A stretch of DNA of 64,000 bases, from assembly GCA_938036155.1 (NCBI GenBank), contig CALHPA010000001.1, positions 124,001 to 188,000 of the forward strand, given 5' to 3'. Under the pieces are notes generated by a model. The model searched no databases and was not told the origin of the DNA. It saw only the letters and a list, made by a program, of their open reading frames with translations. This stretch comes from an uncultured bacterium. Its GTDB lineage: Bacteria; Patescibacteriota; Saccharimonadia; Saccharimonadales; Saccharimonadaceae. A program made the translations under genes and the position numbers. Shown here piece after piece: positions 32,855 to 40,773 of the stretch. Every line of letters starts with the position of its first letter. The first letter of the stretch is position 1.

Positions 32855-33373
32855 TTAGAATGAAGCTTCGACCGCAGCCCAAGTGGTATCGGTGTTGTCT
32901 TCTGGGATAATAATTGTGACCTGGTCGCCAGCTTGAAGACGGAAATAAGTCACGCTTGCAAGTAGGATCTTATATTCATTACCCCCTGCCTCAACAAAGA
33001 ACGAACCATCGTGATTGACGAGCGTTCCAATAATTTGTTTTCGCGGAACTGGACCAATTTGCTTATAGATAAACCCACCATCTTCATTGATTGTAAGCTT
33101 CAAAATATCGCCCTCCACAAGCTTTGATTTCGAAGCATAATTTGCTGGAACTGGGTAATTTTTGCCATCTGGACCAATCATAGTTTGACCATCGAAAACA
33201 CCTTCAATAACTTTGCCATGAGGGCTTTCAATGATTGAATTACTTGGAGCTGTCACGGTGTTATCTTCACCGCTAATGCTTATGAGTAATTCTTTGGCTG
33301 CCGCAAGATTCGTTTCCGCTTCTTGAATCAAGCTTTTTAGCCGTTTTACTTGTTTTTCTGGTAATTCAGACAT
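32855..33373 (-). CDS. conserved CPR-type hypothetical protein (172 aa)
   Basis: Soluble protein with an N-terminal helical part (about 1-32, KQVKRLKSLIQEAETNLAA) and a Gly-rich beta C-terminal part containing VIEGVFDGQTMIGPDGKNYPVP and NYASKSKLVEGDILKLTI. The second half looks like two OB- or beta-barrel-like modules joined by GPVPRKQIIG. I recall this layout as common in CPR genomes without assigned function, but cannot name a family. A Shine-Dalgarno-like AAGGAAAATG stretch lies upstream. Followed by a strong bidirectional terminator. Confidence 0.85.
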   Translation of the reverse strand: MSELPEKQVKRLKSLIQEAETNLAAAKELLISISGEDNTVTAPSNSIIESPHGKVIEGVFDGQTMIGPDGKNYPVPANYASKSKLVEGDILKLTINEDGGFIYKQIGPVPRKQIIGTLVNHDGSFFVEAGGNEYKILLASVTYFRLQAGDQVTIIIPEDNTDTTWAAVEASF

Positions 33374-33582
33374 ATTCCTCGCATTTTCCTTGTCTGTTTT
33401 CTTTTGATATTATCTTTTAAATTCTATCACGAATTAACCTAAAAGTCAATATTTTTACATAATTTTAAGCTAATTTTAAGTTTTCCACAATTTTTAATCT
33501 GTTATATGTAGGATGTTGTAATTTTTACAGAAATGGTTATGCTTAAAAATAAAAATTTTAGCATTGAATTTCATTTAAAATT

Positions 33583-33610
33583 AAAAACCCTTGTTTAGGG
33601 TTTTATTTTA
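33583..33610 (-). terminator. terminator of 76-aa gene
   Basis: AAAACCCT/AGGGTTTTT with a 5-nt loop on the minus strand. Confidence 0.8.
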
Positions 33611-33619
33611 AGAGTGTTT

Positions 33620-33850
33620 CTAATTGCGTTTGCAGACTACTAGTGATTCACCGATTAAATCGACTTCGTAGATTTGTCCAGCACTTTCGAAACGAAAGAA
33701 GGTTTGGTTTTTATTAGCTCCGATTCGGCAATATTCTTGAATATATGCCCAGAGACTTTTTACCTCTTCTTTATCAAAGATTCCTGAAGGGTTTTCTTTT
33801 GTTAGCTTTCTCAGTTCTTTCAAAGCCCTTCCACTAACATTATAAGCCAT
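33620..33850 (-). CDS. small orphan protein (76 aa)
   Basis: Not recognised. MAYNVSGRALKELRKLTKE opens with a helix; the end (FFRFESAGQIYEVDLIGESLVVCKR) is a beta-rich pair of strands. Size and alpha-beta order are toxin- or antitoxin-like but no catalytic pattern is visible. Strong GGAGGAAG site before the ATG. It overlaps the end of the preceding gene by 11 bases, so the pair is translationally coupled. Confidence 0.75.
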   Translation of the reverse strand: MAYNVSGRALKELRKLTKENPSGIFDKEEVKSLWAYIQEYCRIGANKNQTFFRFESAGQIYEVDLIGESLVVCKRN

Positions 33851-34172
33851 CTTCTTCCTCCTCTATTTTTGTAACTTCAATTGTATTTTCTTCAAGAAAT
33901 TCAACGCTAAATTTTCGATTTTTCGAATACTGAAAACTATCGAAAATATCAAAACCGGTAATTTTTTTCTTACCGAAAGATTTTCGAATTTGTGATAATT
34001 CTTCAAAAACTTCTTTTCGAATTGGTAATTTTTCGTCCTCAACCAAAACCGTTCCTGTACAATTTGATCCATTAATTGAGAATTCTAAGTCTCGCATAAG
34101 TTTGTCGCTGTCGCCTTCATAAAGAAGTTCATCACCAGCAGAAGTGCAAAAAACAAAAATATAAAAAGCCAT
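33840..34172 (-). CDS. small orphan protein (110 aa)
   Basis: Not recognised. Acidic protein beginning MAFYIFVFCTSAGDELLYEGD, with a central basic helix (FEELSQIRKSFGKKKI) and an acidic tail (KIEEEEDGL). First gene of a two-gene unit with the 76-aa gene. AGAAGGG lies eight bases before ATG. The FVFCTSAGDELLYEG start, a strand followed by a turn, hints at an alpha/beta fold only. Confidence 0.72.
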   Translation of the reverse strand: MAFYIFVFCTSAGDELLYEGDSDKLMRDLEFSINGSNCTGTVLVEDEKLPIRKEVFEELSQIRKSFGKKKITGFDIFDSFQYSKNRKFSVEFLEENTIEVTKIEEEEDGL

Positions 34173-34251
34173 AAAAAGCCCTTCTTTCTAATGTGCTACC
34201 CAAAAGAGCGCTTTTAATATTATACAACTTTTTTAGAGAAAAATCAAGACT

Positions 34252-34278
34252 AAAAAAATCCCCGCAAAATTGCGAGGT
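34252..34278 (-). terminator. terminator of 118-aa gene
   Basis: CCTCGC/GCGGGG stem then ATTTTTTT on the minus strand. Confidence 0.75.
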
Positions 34279-34289
34279 TCCACATTAAT

Positions 34290-34646
34290 TTAATTCGAAC
34301 GAATTCTTTTGATTTCAACACTACTACCGCTCCGGCAATAAATTTCGAAACCGTAATCTCCGCTCAAATTTTCCCGAATTTGATAATAACAAGCCGAGTC
34401 ATTAACGTGCTGTTCATTGAAAGTGTCAAAGATTTCTTCCATCAATACTAGCCTATCACTAAAAATATTGACTCCAGCCGTTATTCTAAGGGAATCCTTT
34501 CCCTCAAGGAGCGTTTCGAGATTTTTCACGATTCGCTCTGCAGGTTCACCTTCGATTTTAACGGGTTTGATTTTGTTGAGCTCAACCGAAAGCTGTCTTT
34601 CGCTGCTTACGGCTTCATCGACTACTTTAATGAAAATACTGCTCAT
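34290..34646 (-). CDS. small orphan protein (118 aa)
   Basis: Not recognised. Begins MSSIFIKVVDEAVSSERQL; middle contains RIVKNLETLLEGKDSLRI; ends in strands (YYQIRENLSGDYGFEIYCRS). Mixed alpha/beta, no membrane segment. GGGAGG six bases before ATG. Monocistronic with its own terminator. Confidence 0.75.
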   Translation of the reverse strand: MSSIFIKVVDEAVSSERQLSVELNKIKPVKIEGEPAERIVKNLETLLEGKDSLRITAGVNIFSDRLVLMEEIFDTFNEQHVNDSACYYQIRENLSGDYGFEIYCRSGSSVEIKRIRSN

Positions 34647-34743
34647 AATGAGCCTCCCCCATAAGCTTATAGATTTCGGCGAACCGAGAAGCTTATTGTT
34701 TAAATTTTATAACAAGATTTTTTAAAATGCAAGCTTGAGCGTA

Positions 34744-34767
34744 ATAAAAAAGCCGCAAATGCGACTT
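34744..34767 (-). terminator. terminator of 128-aa gene
   Basis: AAGTCGC/GCGGCTT stem then TTTTTATT on the minus strand; it overlaps the stop codon. Confidence 0.7.
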
Positions 34768-35153
34768 TAGATGAAGGATTTCCTTAAAAATGGCGGTGTC
34801 TCGATTTCTCCTTTAAAGGCATCGTCTTTACTATAAGGATTGTGCGGTATTTTGAGGGATTCTTCAGCTCTTTGTGGAATTCTTTCGTCCTCTAGCAACT
34901 TTTTGACCTTGAAGTCTTCGTCAATCCATAAGCAGATCTTTTTAAGTTCCCTCCTTGAGATGAATCGGTTCGGTGCTTCGCCTTCAAGATAAACAATCTT
35001 TGCTAAACCTCGAACCTCAACTAATTCTTTATCTAAATTATATGCTGAGTCGGGCTTTATGCTGATAACTTTGTTTCCGTCCGCTTCAAATACCAATTCT
35101 GAATTTTTTTGAATTGCTTGAAGCAGCACTTCCTGTAATAAAAGTTGATCCAT
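34767..35153 (-). CDS. small orphan protein (128 aa)
   Basis: Not recognised. MDQLLLQEVLLQAIQKNSEL is an N-terminal helix, then DKELVEVRGLAKIVYLEG (strand pair) and a charged helix (RRELKKICLWIDEDFKVKKLL). The C-terminal 35 residues look disordered. AGGAGG before ATG. The layout helix-strand-strand-helix recalls the neighbouring 118-aa protein, but sequence similarity is not visible. Confidence 0.75.
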   Translation of the reverse strand: MDQLLLQEVLLQAIQKNSELVFEADGNKVISIKPDSAYNLDKELVEVRGLAKIVYLEGEAPNRFISRRELKKICLWIDEDFKVKKLLEDERIPQRAEESLKIPHNPYSKDDAFKGEIETPPFLRKSFI

Positions 35154-35251
35154 TTTGGATCCTCCTGATGAAAATTTTCAAGCAAAAGCTTGAATAGTCA
35201 AATTATAGCACAAAATATTAGTTTTGTCAATAAAAGGTTTTCGAAAAGCTC

Positions 35252-35280
35252 TTGAAAAGCATTATTTTTTTTGATATAAT
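35252..35280 (+). promoter_or_regulatory. promoter of tRNA-Gln
   Basis: TTGAAA, 17 bases, TATAAT with TGA extension; start site about four bases before the mature tRNA. Confidence 0.75.
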
Positions 35281-35290
35281 TGAGAAGCAT

Positions 35291-35365
35291 TGGGATGTCG
35301 CCAAGTGGTAAGGCAGCGGGTTCTGGTCCCGCCATTCGGGGGTTCGAATCCCTCCATCCCAGCCA
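35291..35365 (+). tRNA. tRNA-Gln (CTG anticodon)
   Basis: Cloverleaf of 75 nt with encoded CCA. Acceptor TGGGATG/CATCCCA, discriminator G, anticodon stem GCGGG/CCCGC around TTCTGGT giving CTG, T-arm GGGGG TTCGAAT CCCTC. Reads CAG. Confidence 0.96.
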
Positions 35366-35407
35366 AGATGAAATGTTTATTGTAAACACTTTGTCTTGGC
35401 TTTTTAA
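35362..35407 (+). terminator. terminator overlapping the tRNA-Gln 3' end
   Basis: The 5' arm GCCAAGA (35362-35368) begins with the discriminator and CCA of the tRNA and pairs with TCTTGGC (35394-35400), followed by TTTTT. A nested GTTT/AAAC stem lies inside. Confidence 0.8.
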
Positions 35408-35430
35408 TTATATAGAAAAAGATAAGACCA

Positions 35431-35467
35431 AAAGAGCGCAGTATTGTGGCGACGCTGCACTCTTTTT
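35431..35467 (+). terminator. second hairpin-T6 downstream of tRNA-Gln
   Basis: AAAGAG-GCAG/CTGC-CTCTTT with one internal mismatch, then TTTTTTG. A back-up terminator, or the end of an unannotated transcript. Confidence 0.6.
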
Positions 35468-35844
35468 TGTTATACGAATTGAGGGGACTTTGGTTTTAAG
35501 CCTCTTCATCAGTCTAACAAAAACCTGATAATAGTTGTGTTTATTAACAATCTGGCAGCTATAAATTAAAAAAACTAAGAACAGAACCATAAAAATAGTA
35601 AAGATTAAAGATTGCGAGCCAATAGTTCAAAATTTATTCATTCATCAGATCTGTTGAGCTGATAGGTTGCCCACCTTTTACTATCGGACTAGCTGAGCTA
35701 ATGAAGAAAGAATTTTATCAAAAACACTAACGAAATCAAGTTTGAGTAATAGCTCGAAAAAATCAAGAGCTTGAAGGCAAAACTCAAACCAGCAAAACAA
35801 TTAGGTAATATTGATTTTTTATTTTGCAGCTCTATTAAAACATA
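35468..35844. other. intergenic stretch without supported gene
   Basis: AT-rich, no frame above 65 codons with start signal and no recognised RNA. Nothing beyond the flanking hairpins is seen. Confidence 0.45.
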
Positions 35845-35894
35845 AAAGAACGGTAATGCGCCCGATTTTGGTTCGGGTATCGCTGCCATTCTTT
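35845..35894. terminator. long imperfect hairpin after the 292-aa gene
   Basis: AAAGAA/TTCTTT outer stem, GG/CC, and inner CCCGA/TCGGG stem around a 7-nt loop. On the minus strand a broken T-run (TTCTTTTATGTTTT) follows, fitting a terminator for the gene that stops at 35900. The inner stem-loop resembles an anticodon arm, but no other tRNA arm is present. Confidence 0.5.
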
Positions 35895-35899
35895 CGCTT

Positions 35900-36778
35900 T
35901 TATTTACTGATTACTTTTAAAATAGCTTCAATATTGTCATCTCCACCAGCACCTTCTTTTCTAGTAATAAATCCGCTTTCTGGCTCTGAAAATGCAATAG
36001 TTGCGCCAACTGTGAGTATTTTATCTCTTTCTTCTTGATTACTTATTGTTTTATAAACTGCGTGTAGAGCTTTTAATACGTTTCGGCGATGAATTGATGA
36101 TTGTTCTAAATGCTTTTCTGCAAAGTAATTTTTTCTAATAAATAACGGAATTTGAACATAAGCTATAATTATTGAGCCCTTTATAATAAATACTAAAGTT
36201 TTCAAATTATCTGCTGCTGCCTTTTTTATATCGCCAGCTAGAAATCCTTCAATTGTTGAGAAGTCAAAGATTTGAATATTTAGAAGAAATGCAATAATAG
36301 CAGTAAATATACCAACAGATATGGCTAATCCTATCAACCATTTTCTCGATTTCTCTTTATGCTCTTCAGCTTCTTCATTAAAATCATTAGCATAAGCTTC
36401 TAATATCTCAGCGCCAGATAAAATAGCTGCAACTCTGTTAATTTCATCTATTCTTTCTTCACTTTTTTGAATTTTTTCTTCAAAATCTCTAACTTTTTGC
36501 GAAAATTTACTGATAGCCTGCTTCGATTCTGATCTATATATAACATAGTTAGTATAGATTGTATTTAATGCTTCCTGGTGATTACCTTTACTGGATATAT
36601 AGTAGTTAAAGTCATTTCGAAGATAATATAGTCGATCTAAAACTTCTGTATTTGATAGAGTATAAAGAAATTCTTCATCATCCAAGGCGTCTGCTATATC
36701 ATTGTAATATCGCTTCACTGAATCAGTTGATTGCTCTTTTGCATAATCTCTAATTGATTGAGATAATTCTTTAAACAT
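35900..36778 (-). CDS. membrane protein with coiled coil (292 aa)
   Basis: No family recognised. Cytoplasmic-looking N-terminal ~150 residues, mostly helical, with a coiled coil (about 95-160, SKFSQKVRDFEEKIQKSEERIDEI in pieces). Two membrane helices follow (about 163-185, WLIGLAISVGIFTAIIAFLL; about 208-226, LVFIIKGSIIIAYVQIPLF), then a C-terminal soluble part starting RKNYFAEKHLEQSSIHRRN. The layout resembles accessory proteins seen near defence or signalling genes, but no partner lies here. TAGTATAAT six bases before ATG: leaderless. Only one TTCGAA in 880 bp, low for this window. Confidence 0.78.
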   Translation of the reverse strand: MFKELSQSIRDYAKEQSTDSVKRYYNDIADALDDEEFLYTLSNTEVLDRLYYLRNDFNYYISSKGNHQEALNTIYTNYVIYRSESKQAISKFSQKVRDFEEKIQKSEERIDEINRVAAILSGAEILEAYANDFNEEAEEHKEKSRKWLIGLAISVGIFTAIIAFLLNIQIFDFSTIEGFLAGDIKKAAADNLKTLVFIIKGSIIIAYVQIPLFIRKNYFAEKHLEQSSIHRRNVLKALHAVYKTISNQEERDKILTVGATIAFSEPESGFITRKEGAGGDDNIEAILKVISK

Positions 36779-36941
36779 AGCTAAATTATACTATAAAATG
36801 AACTGATTGCAAAATTATTATATAAAATATTGTAGTTATTTGTGCTATAAATTAAACTTGCCAACTAACAATCGAAGGAGTAATCTCTATTCTCTATTTA
36901 ATTATGACTAAAATAGAATTGCTTTTATGGAGCTAGATTTG

Positions 36942-37175
36942 TTATTTTTCAATTTCGAAAATCTTAAATCGTGATTTTACGCCAGTTTTCAAGGAAACTT
37001 GACTTTTCGAAACGCCGAATTCTTCTGCCAAAAGTTTGATTACTGCCAGATTTGCTTTTCCTTCAATTGCTGGCTCACGAATAAAAATCTCAAAAAACTC
37101 ACCATTTTCATCTTGTGATTTTTGAATGAGATTTCCTTTTTTCGAATTTGGCTTAATTTTGCAGCGAATTTTCAT
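36942..37175 (-). CDS. DUF167 (YggU family) protein
   Basis: 77-residue protein of the DUF167/YggU family. The typical pattern is clear: KIKPNSKK near the N-terminus, EIFIREPAIEGKANLAVIKLLAEEFGV in two parts, and VSLKTGVKSRFKIFEI at the end. Biochemical role unknown in the family. It overlaps the end of tgt by 23 bases and is probably translated from the same message. Confidence 0.9.
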   Translation of the reverse strand: MKIRCKIKPNSKKGNLIQKSQDENGEFFEIFIREPAIEGKANLAVIKLLAEEFGVSKSQVSLKTGVKSRFKIFEIEK

Positions 37176-38424
37176 TTTGCTTAGTTTCGAAGTCTTTTAC
37201 TCGTTCTTCACCATAATATTTTGTTAAAAATTGGCGTTTATATTCAAAAAAAGTGCCGTTTTCAAGACTCTCACGGATTTTATCAACGGTATTAATTACG
37301 AAAAATTCATTATGAATTGAAGCAAGTGTGCTGGCAAGAATTTCATCCGCACGGAAAAGATGATTAACGTACGCTTTTGTGAAATTTTGGCAAGTGTAAC
37401 AATTGCAATCGCTGTCAATCGGTGTGAAGTCTTCTTTAAACTTGGCGTTTTTAATATTAATTCGCCCAGAATAAGTAAAAATTGCACCGTTTCGAGCTTG
37501 ACGAGTTGGCGCTACGCAATCAAATGTATCAATACCATATTCCACGCCTAAAAAGAGATCAGCCGGCTGTGCACCCATTCCTAATAGATGTCGTGGCTTT
37601 TTTTCTGGTAAGTTTGTGTTCACCCAAGTTAACACTTCGGGGATTTCTTCTGGCTGAAAAATTCCACCAATCCCAAAGCCGTCAAAATCTCTCGAGCCCA
37701 AAAAACTCGCACTTTCTTTTCGAAAATCTTCTTCTCGCGCACCTTGAACTACCGCGAAAAGCGCTTGTAGATTTTCACCTTTTGCAATGTGTTCAGCATT
37801 TAATTCGTTGTGGCGTTTCAAACACTTTTCAGCCCAAAAATGAGTTTTATCTAATGCGGATTTAATTTGCACTCGGCCAGCTAGTGGCGAAGTTAATTCA
37901 TCGAAAGCCATATGAATATCGGCACCAATTTTATGCTGAAGCTCCATTGAAATTTTGGGGCTCATAAAAATCTTTTCGCCCGAAATGTGAGATTTAAACC
38001 AAACTCCGTCTTCACTAACTTTTGCGAGCTGATTTGAGTTATGGCGTGCTAAATTTGAATCACCCTTCGAAATGTGTGAAATTGCGTCAATTCCCTTTTT
38101 ATAAGCCATTCCGAGCGAAAAAACCTGAAATCCACCCGAATCAGTAAAGGTTGGTGCGCTCCAATTCATAAACTTATGAATTCCGCCAGCTTTCGCTAGA
38201 ATATCTGCACCAGGCCGAAGCATTAAATGGTAGGTGTTTGCTAGCACGGCCTGTGCACCAGTTGAGCGAATTTGCTCGGGCGTCATTGCTTTCACTGTGG
38301 CATTAGTTCCGCCTGCAATATAAGCTGGGGTTTTAATTTCACCGTGTGGAGTTTGAATTACGCCAGTTCTTGCTAAAGTACCATTAAGGCGAGTTTTAAT
38401 TTCGAAACTTAAAGCTTTTTTCAT
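37153..38424 (-). CDS. tgt: queuine tRNA-ribosyltransferase
   Basis: Exchanges G34 for (pre)queuine in tRNAs with GUN anticodons (423 aa; about 40 longer than typical through inserts). TIM barrel with catalytic Asp in TDSGGFQVFSL, the second catalytic Asp region FDCVAPTRQARNGA, and the zinc site DCNCYTCQ...VNHLF (three Cys, one His). The start follows TGCTATACT by seven bases (leaderless). No queuosine biosynthesis genes are nearby, so queuine or preQ1 salvage is likely. Confidence 0.95.
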   Translation of the reverse strand: MKKALSFEIKTRLNGTLARTGVIQTPHGEIKTPAYIAGGTNATVKAMTPEQIRSTGAQAVLANTYHLMLRPGADILAKAGGIHKFMNWSAPTFTDSGGFQVFSLGMAYKKGIDAISHISKGDSNLARHNSNQLAKVSEDGVWFKSHISGEKIFMSPKISMELQHKIGADIHMAFDELTSPLAGRVQIKSALDKTHFWAEKCLKRHNELNAEHIAKGENLQALFAVVQGAREEDFRKESASFLGSRDFDGFGIGGIFQPEEIPEVLTWVNTNLPEKKPRHLLGMGAQPADLFLGVEYGIDTFDCVAPTRQARNGAIFTYSGRINIKNAKFKEDFTPIDSDCNCYTCQNFTKAYVNHLFRADEILASTLASIHNEFFVINTVDKIRESLENGTFFEYKRQFLTKYYGEERVKDFETKQNENSLQN

Positions 38425-38461
38425 CTGTTAAAGTATAGCATAAAAATATTTTTTTTGCAAT

Positions 38462-38488
38462 TTAAAAACCGCCCAGAAGAGCGATTTT
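38462..38488 (-). terminator. terminator of rplK
   Basis: AAATCGC/GCGGTTT stem then TTAAATT on the minus strand. Confidence 0.7.
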
Positions 38489-38496
38489 CAAGAATA

Positions 38497-38922
38497 TTAT
38501 TCAGTAATTTCAACGCCCATTGAACGAGCTGTTCCGGCGATAGTTTTCATAGCGCCTTCAAGTGAAACTGCGTTCAAGTGTTCCATTTTAGCTTCAGCAA
38601 TTTCTTGCAATTGAGTTTTCGTAATTTTACCAACTTTATCAGTTTTTGAATTTCCTGCACCTTTTTGGATTCCTGCTCGGTCTCGAATCATATCATCAAC
38701 TGGTTGACCAAGTGATTTCCAAGTGAAAGTTCGGTCTTCGAAAACTTGAAGGTGAACAATTACATCTTTACCCATCATATCTTTAGTTTTTTCATTAAAT
38801 GGGTTGATGAAGTCCATCATATTTAGACCCCATTGACCAAGTGTTGAACCAACTGGAGGACCTGCTGTTGCACGGCCAGCTGGGATTCGAAGTTTCAAAT
38901 TTCCAATAACTTTTTTTGCCAT
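38497..38922 (-). CDS. rplK: 50S ribosomal protein L11
   Basis: L11 of the GTPase-associated centre (141 aa, normal). Pattern KLRIPAGRATAGPPVGSTLGQWGLN is split: AGRATAGPPVGSTLGQ at the N-terminus binds release factors and thiostrepton-type drugs; the C-terminal RNA-binding part ends TARSMGVEI. Monocistronic with AAAGGGAA site. Not next to rplA, and separated from nusG by an opposite-strand gene, so the standard secE-nusG-rplK-rplA order is broken. Confidence 0.97.
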   Translation of the reverse strand: MAKKVIGNLKLRIPAGRATAGPPVGSTLGQWGLNMMDFINPFNEKTKDMMGKDVIVHLQVFEDRTFTWKSLGQPVDDMIRDRAGIQKGAGNSKTDKVGKITKTQLQEIAEAKMEHLNAVSLEGAMKTIAGTARSMGVEITE

Positions 38923-39126
38923 AATTTCCCTTTAAATAATTTTATACTTGATAATTCAAGTGCGTAACGTATTAATTTTAGCATAAACTTTCGAAAATTT
39001 CAATAGCTATTTTGAATATAGCTTATTGACTTATTTCAAAAAATATTGTATGATATTTATTGCGATTTTTCGCAAAACATCTTTCAAATTTTTGAAAGCG
39101 TACATTTTATTATTGGAGGTATAGAT

Positions 39127-39636
39127 ATGCTTAAGGTTATTCAAAATATTGACTTTTCTACTGTTGAAATCTGGAAAGAAGAAGAGTTGCTGAATTTAAA
39201 CCAGACTGTAATTTTCTTACCGATTGAGGCGATTGAAATAAATCCAAGTATTGGTGAGTCTCCATATGAGTTTTTCGAAAAGCTTGATCTAAAGATTTTA
39301 AAAATATCTTTTAACGATAAATCAGAAAATTTATTAGTTCGAGATATTGAAGAATCTCACCCTCATCGTGGATATTTTCGAACAAATCCTTGCTCCGGAA
39401 CTACTGAATTATTGAAAATTCAATCAGCAATTGAACGCGCAATAGCAGCGATTTTCTTTAACATTTCTGGTGATTTTCAAGCAGATTTCTTTCATTCGAG
39501 CGGAGAAGTTTTTCACCGAGTCAATTTTTATGGTAAGATTGGAAATAGAATTTTAAAAATGAATATATCTGAAGAGGACTCGCAAAGAGCTCAAAAAATC
39601 GTTAATGTTATTCGCCAGCGTAAAGCTATGGTGTAG
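39127..39636 (+). CDS. orphan protein (169 aa)
   Basis: Not recognised. Start at MLKVIQNIDF is set by GGAGG nine bases upstream; an in-frame ATG 81 bases earlier has no site and lies near the -10. Soluble alpha/beta sequence with a polar middle (DIEESHPHRGYFRTNPCSGT), a helix (LKIQSAIERAIAAIFFNIS) and a C-terminal Arg-rich helix. It separates nusG and rplK on the opposite strand, has its own terminator, and resembles the other SD-led orphans in style. Confidence 0.78.
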   Translation: MLKVIQNIDFSTVEIWKEEELLNLNQTVIFLPIEAIEINPSIGESPYEFFEKLDLKILKISFNDKSENLLVRDIEESHPHRGYFRTNPCSGTTELLKIQSAIERAIAAIFFNISGDFQADFFHSSGEVFHRVNFYGKIGNRILKMNISEEDSQRAQKIVNVIRQRKAMV

Positions 39637-39654
39637 CTATAAAACCTCCAATTT

Positions 39655-39683
39655 ACCTCGGTTTCGCACCGAGGCTTTATTTA
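39655..39683 (+). terminator. terminator of 169-aa gene
   Basis: CCTCGG/CCGAGG stem then CTTTATTT. Confidence 0.75.
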
Positions 39684-39695
39684 ATTTTAAACCAA

Positions 39696-39725
39696 ATTAA
39701 AACGCTCAATTCTGAGCGTTTTTTA
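39696..39725. terminator. bidirectional terminator (nusG side)
   Basis: AAACGCTCA/TGAGCGTTT stem flanked by A and T runs. Confidence 0.85.
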
Positions 39726-39743
39726 GCTTTTGAAAATTTAAAA

Positions 39744-40286
39744 TTAGATTTTTTCAATTTGAAGAATGTCGAGTTCGACTGGTGTTTCACGGCCAAACAT
39801 TGAAACCATCACTTTAATCTTACCCTTCACGGCATCAATTTCGGAAACAGCACCTTCGAAACCTTTGAACGGACCATCAATAATATTAATAATTTCACCT
39901 TCAGAAAAGTTAATTTCAAACATTGGCTCTTCGGCGCCCATTCGGCGGCGAATATCACGCATTTCTTTTTCAGAAACTGGTGTTGGTGAATCTGAGCCAA
40001 TAAAACCAGTCACGCCTGGTGTATTTCGAACAACAAACCAAGTCTCCTCGGTTAATTTCATTTCAACCAAAACATAGCTTTGAAGAATTTTTCGTTCAAC
40101 AACTTTGCGTTTTCCATTTCTAACTTCAATCTGCTTCTCTTTCGGAACAAGTGTATCGAAGATTTTGTCAGCCATATCTACACCTTCAATTCGCTGGCGA
40201 AGATTTTCCGCAACTTTATCTTCATATCCCGCTAAAGTTGTCACAGCATACCATTGTCGGGAATCATCATATCGTTTATTTGCCAT
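39744..40286 (-). CDS. nusG: transcription termination/antitermination factor NusG
   Basis: RNAP elongation factor (180 aa, normal). NGN domain: RQWYAVTTLAGYEDKVAENL and the VFVEVK equivalent YVLVEMKLTEETWFVVRNTPGVTGFIG; KOW domain at about 128-180 (EGEIINIIDGPFKGFEGAVSEID in the middle). Follows secE by 15 bases, the conserved order. Confidence 0.97.
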   Translation of the reverse strand: MANKRYDDSRQWYAVTTLAGYEDKVAENLRQRIEGVDMADKIFDTLVPKEKQIEVRNGKRKVVERKILQSYVLVEMKLTEETWFVVRNTPGVTGFIGSDSPTPVSEKEMRDIRRRMGAEEPMFEINFSEGEIINIIDGPFKGFEGAVSEIDAVKGKIKVMVSMFGRETPVELDILQIEKI

Positions 40287-40301
40287 AAATACCTTTCAAA
40301 A

Positions 40302-40682
40302 TTACTTAATTAGTGTTTTAAAAATCCAGTTGAATAAGCCGTCTAGTAATAAAATTAATGTTGCGAATCCTACAGAAAACGCAATCACAGCACTAGTCAT
40401 TTTCCAAGTTTCTTTGCGCGTTGGCCAGCGAACGAGTTTTAGTTCTCTCCAAGAAGCTACTAAATACTTACCAAGCGCAACAAATGGAATCATAACGAAT
40501 TTAAACGGTTTTGCTAAAATTCGCACAAATTTTGGTGCTGGTTTTTTGGCTTTTTTATCTGTTTTAATGCCAGAAACTTTTGCGGCATATTTACTCATTT
40601 TTACTTTCGAAATTTCCTTTTCAGGTTTCAATTTTGCGTCTTTTGCTTTAACGCGAGTTATTTTGGTTTCTTTCTTCGCCAT
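40302..40682 (-). CDS. secE: preprotein translocase subunit SecE with basic N-terminal extension
   Basis: Small translocon subunit (126 aa; about twice the minimal SecE). The SecE core is at the C-terminus (about 65-126): YLVASWRELKLVRWPTRKET amphipathic helix, then one membrane helix. The first ~60 residues are Lys-rich (MAKKETKITRVKAKDAKLK...) and absent from most SecE proteins. Transcribed with nusG. Confidence 0.93.
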   Translation of the reverse strand: MAKKETKITRVKAKDAKLKPEKEISKVKMSKYAAKVSGIKTDKKAKKPAPKFVRILAKPFKFVMIPFVALGKYLVASWRELKLVRWPTRKETWKMTSAVIAFSVGFATLILLLDGLFNWIFKTLIK

Positions 40683-40773
40683 CTTTCTCCTATTCCAAAA
40701 TTAAAAAGCCTATTAGGCTTGATATGTCAAGTATACCATAAAATTTTTAAAAAAGCAAAAAATATACAAAAAT

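Noticed and set aside
35198..35389. Minus-strand frame reading GWRDSNPRMAGPEPAALPLG
   Set aside because: Antisense of the tRNA-Gln gene; this peptide pattern is a known artefact of tRNA antisense translation.
35845..35894. Degenerate tRNA-Gln(TTG): CCCGA-TTTTGGT-TCGGG looks like an anticodon arm
   Set aside because: No acceptor, D or T arm (no GGTTCGAATCC) surrounds it, and the flanks pair as one long hairpin fitting a terminator.
36778..36942. Possible small RNA in the gap before the DUF167 gene
   Set aside because: No promoter-terminator pair or strong hairpin seen.
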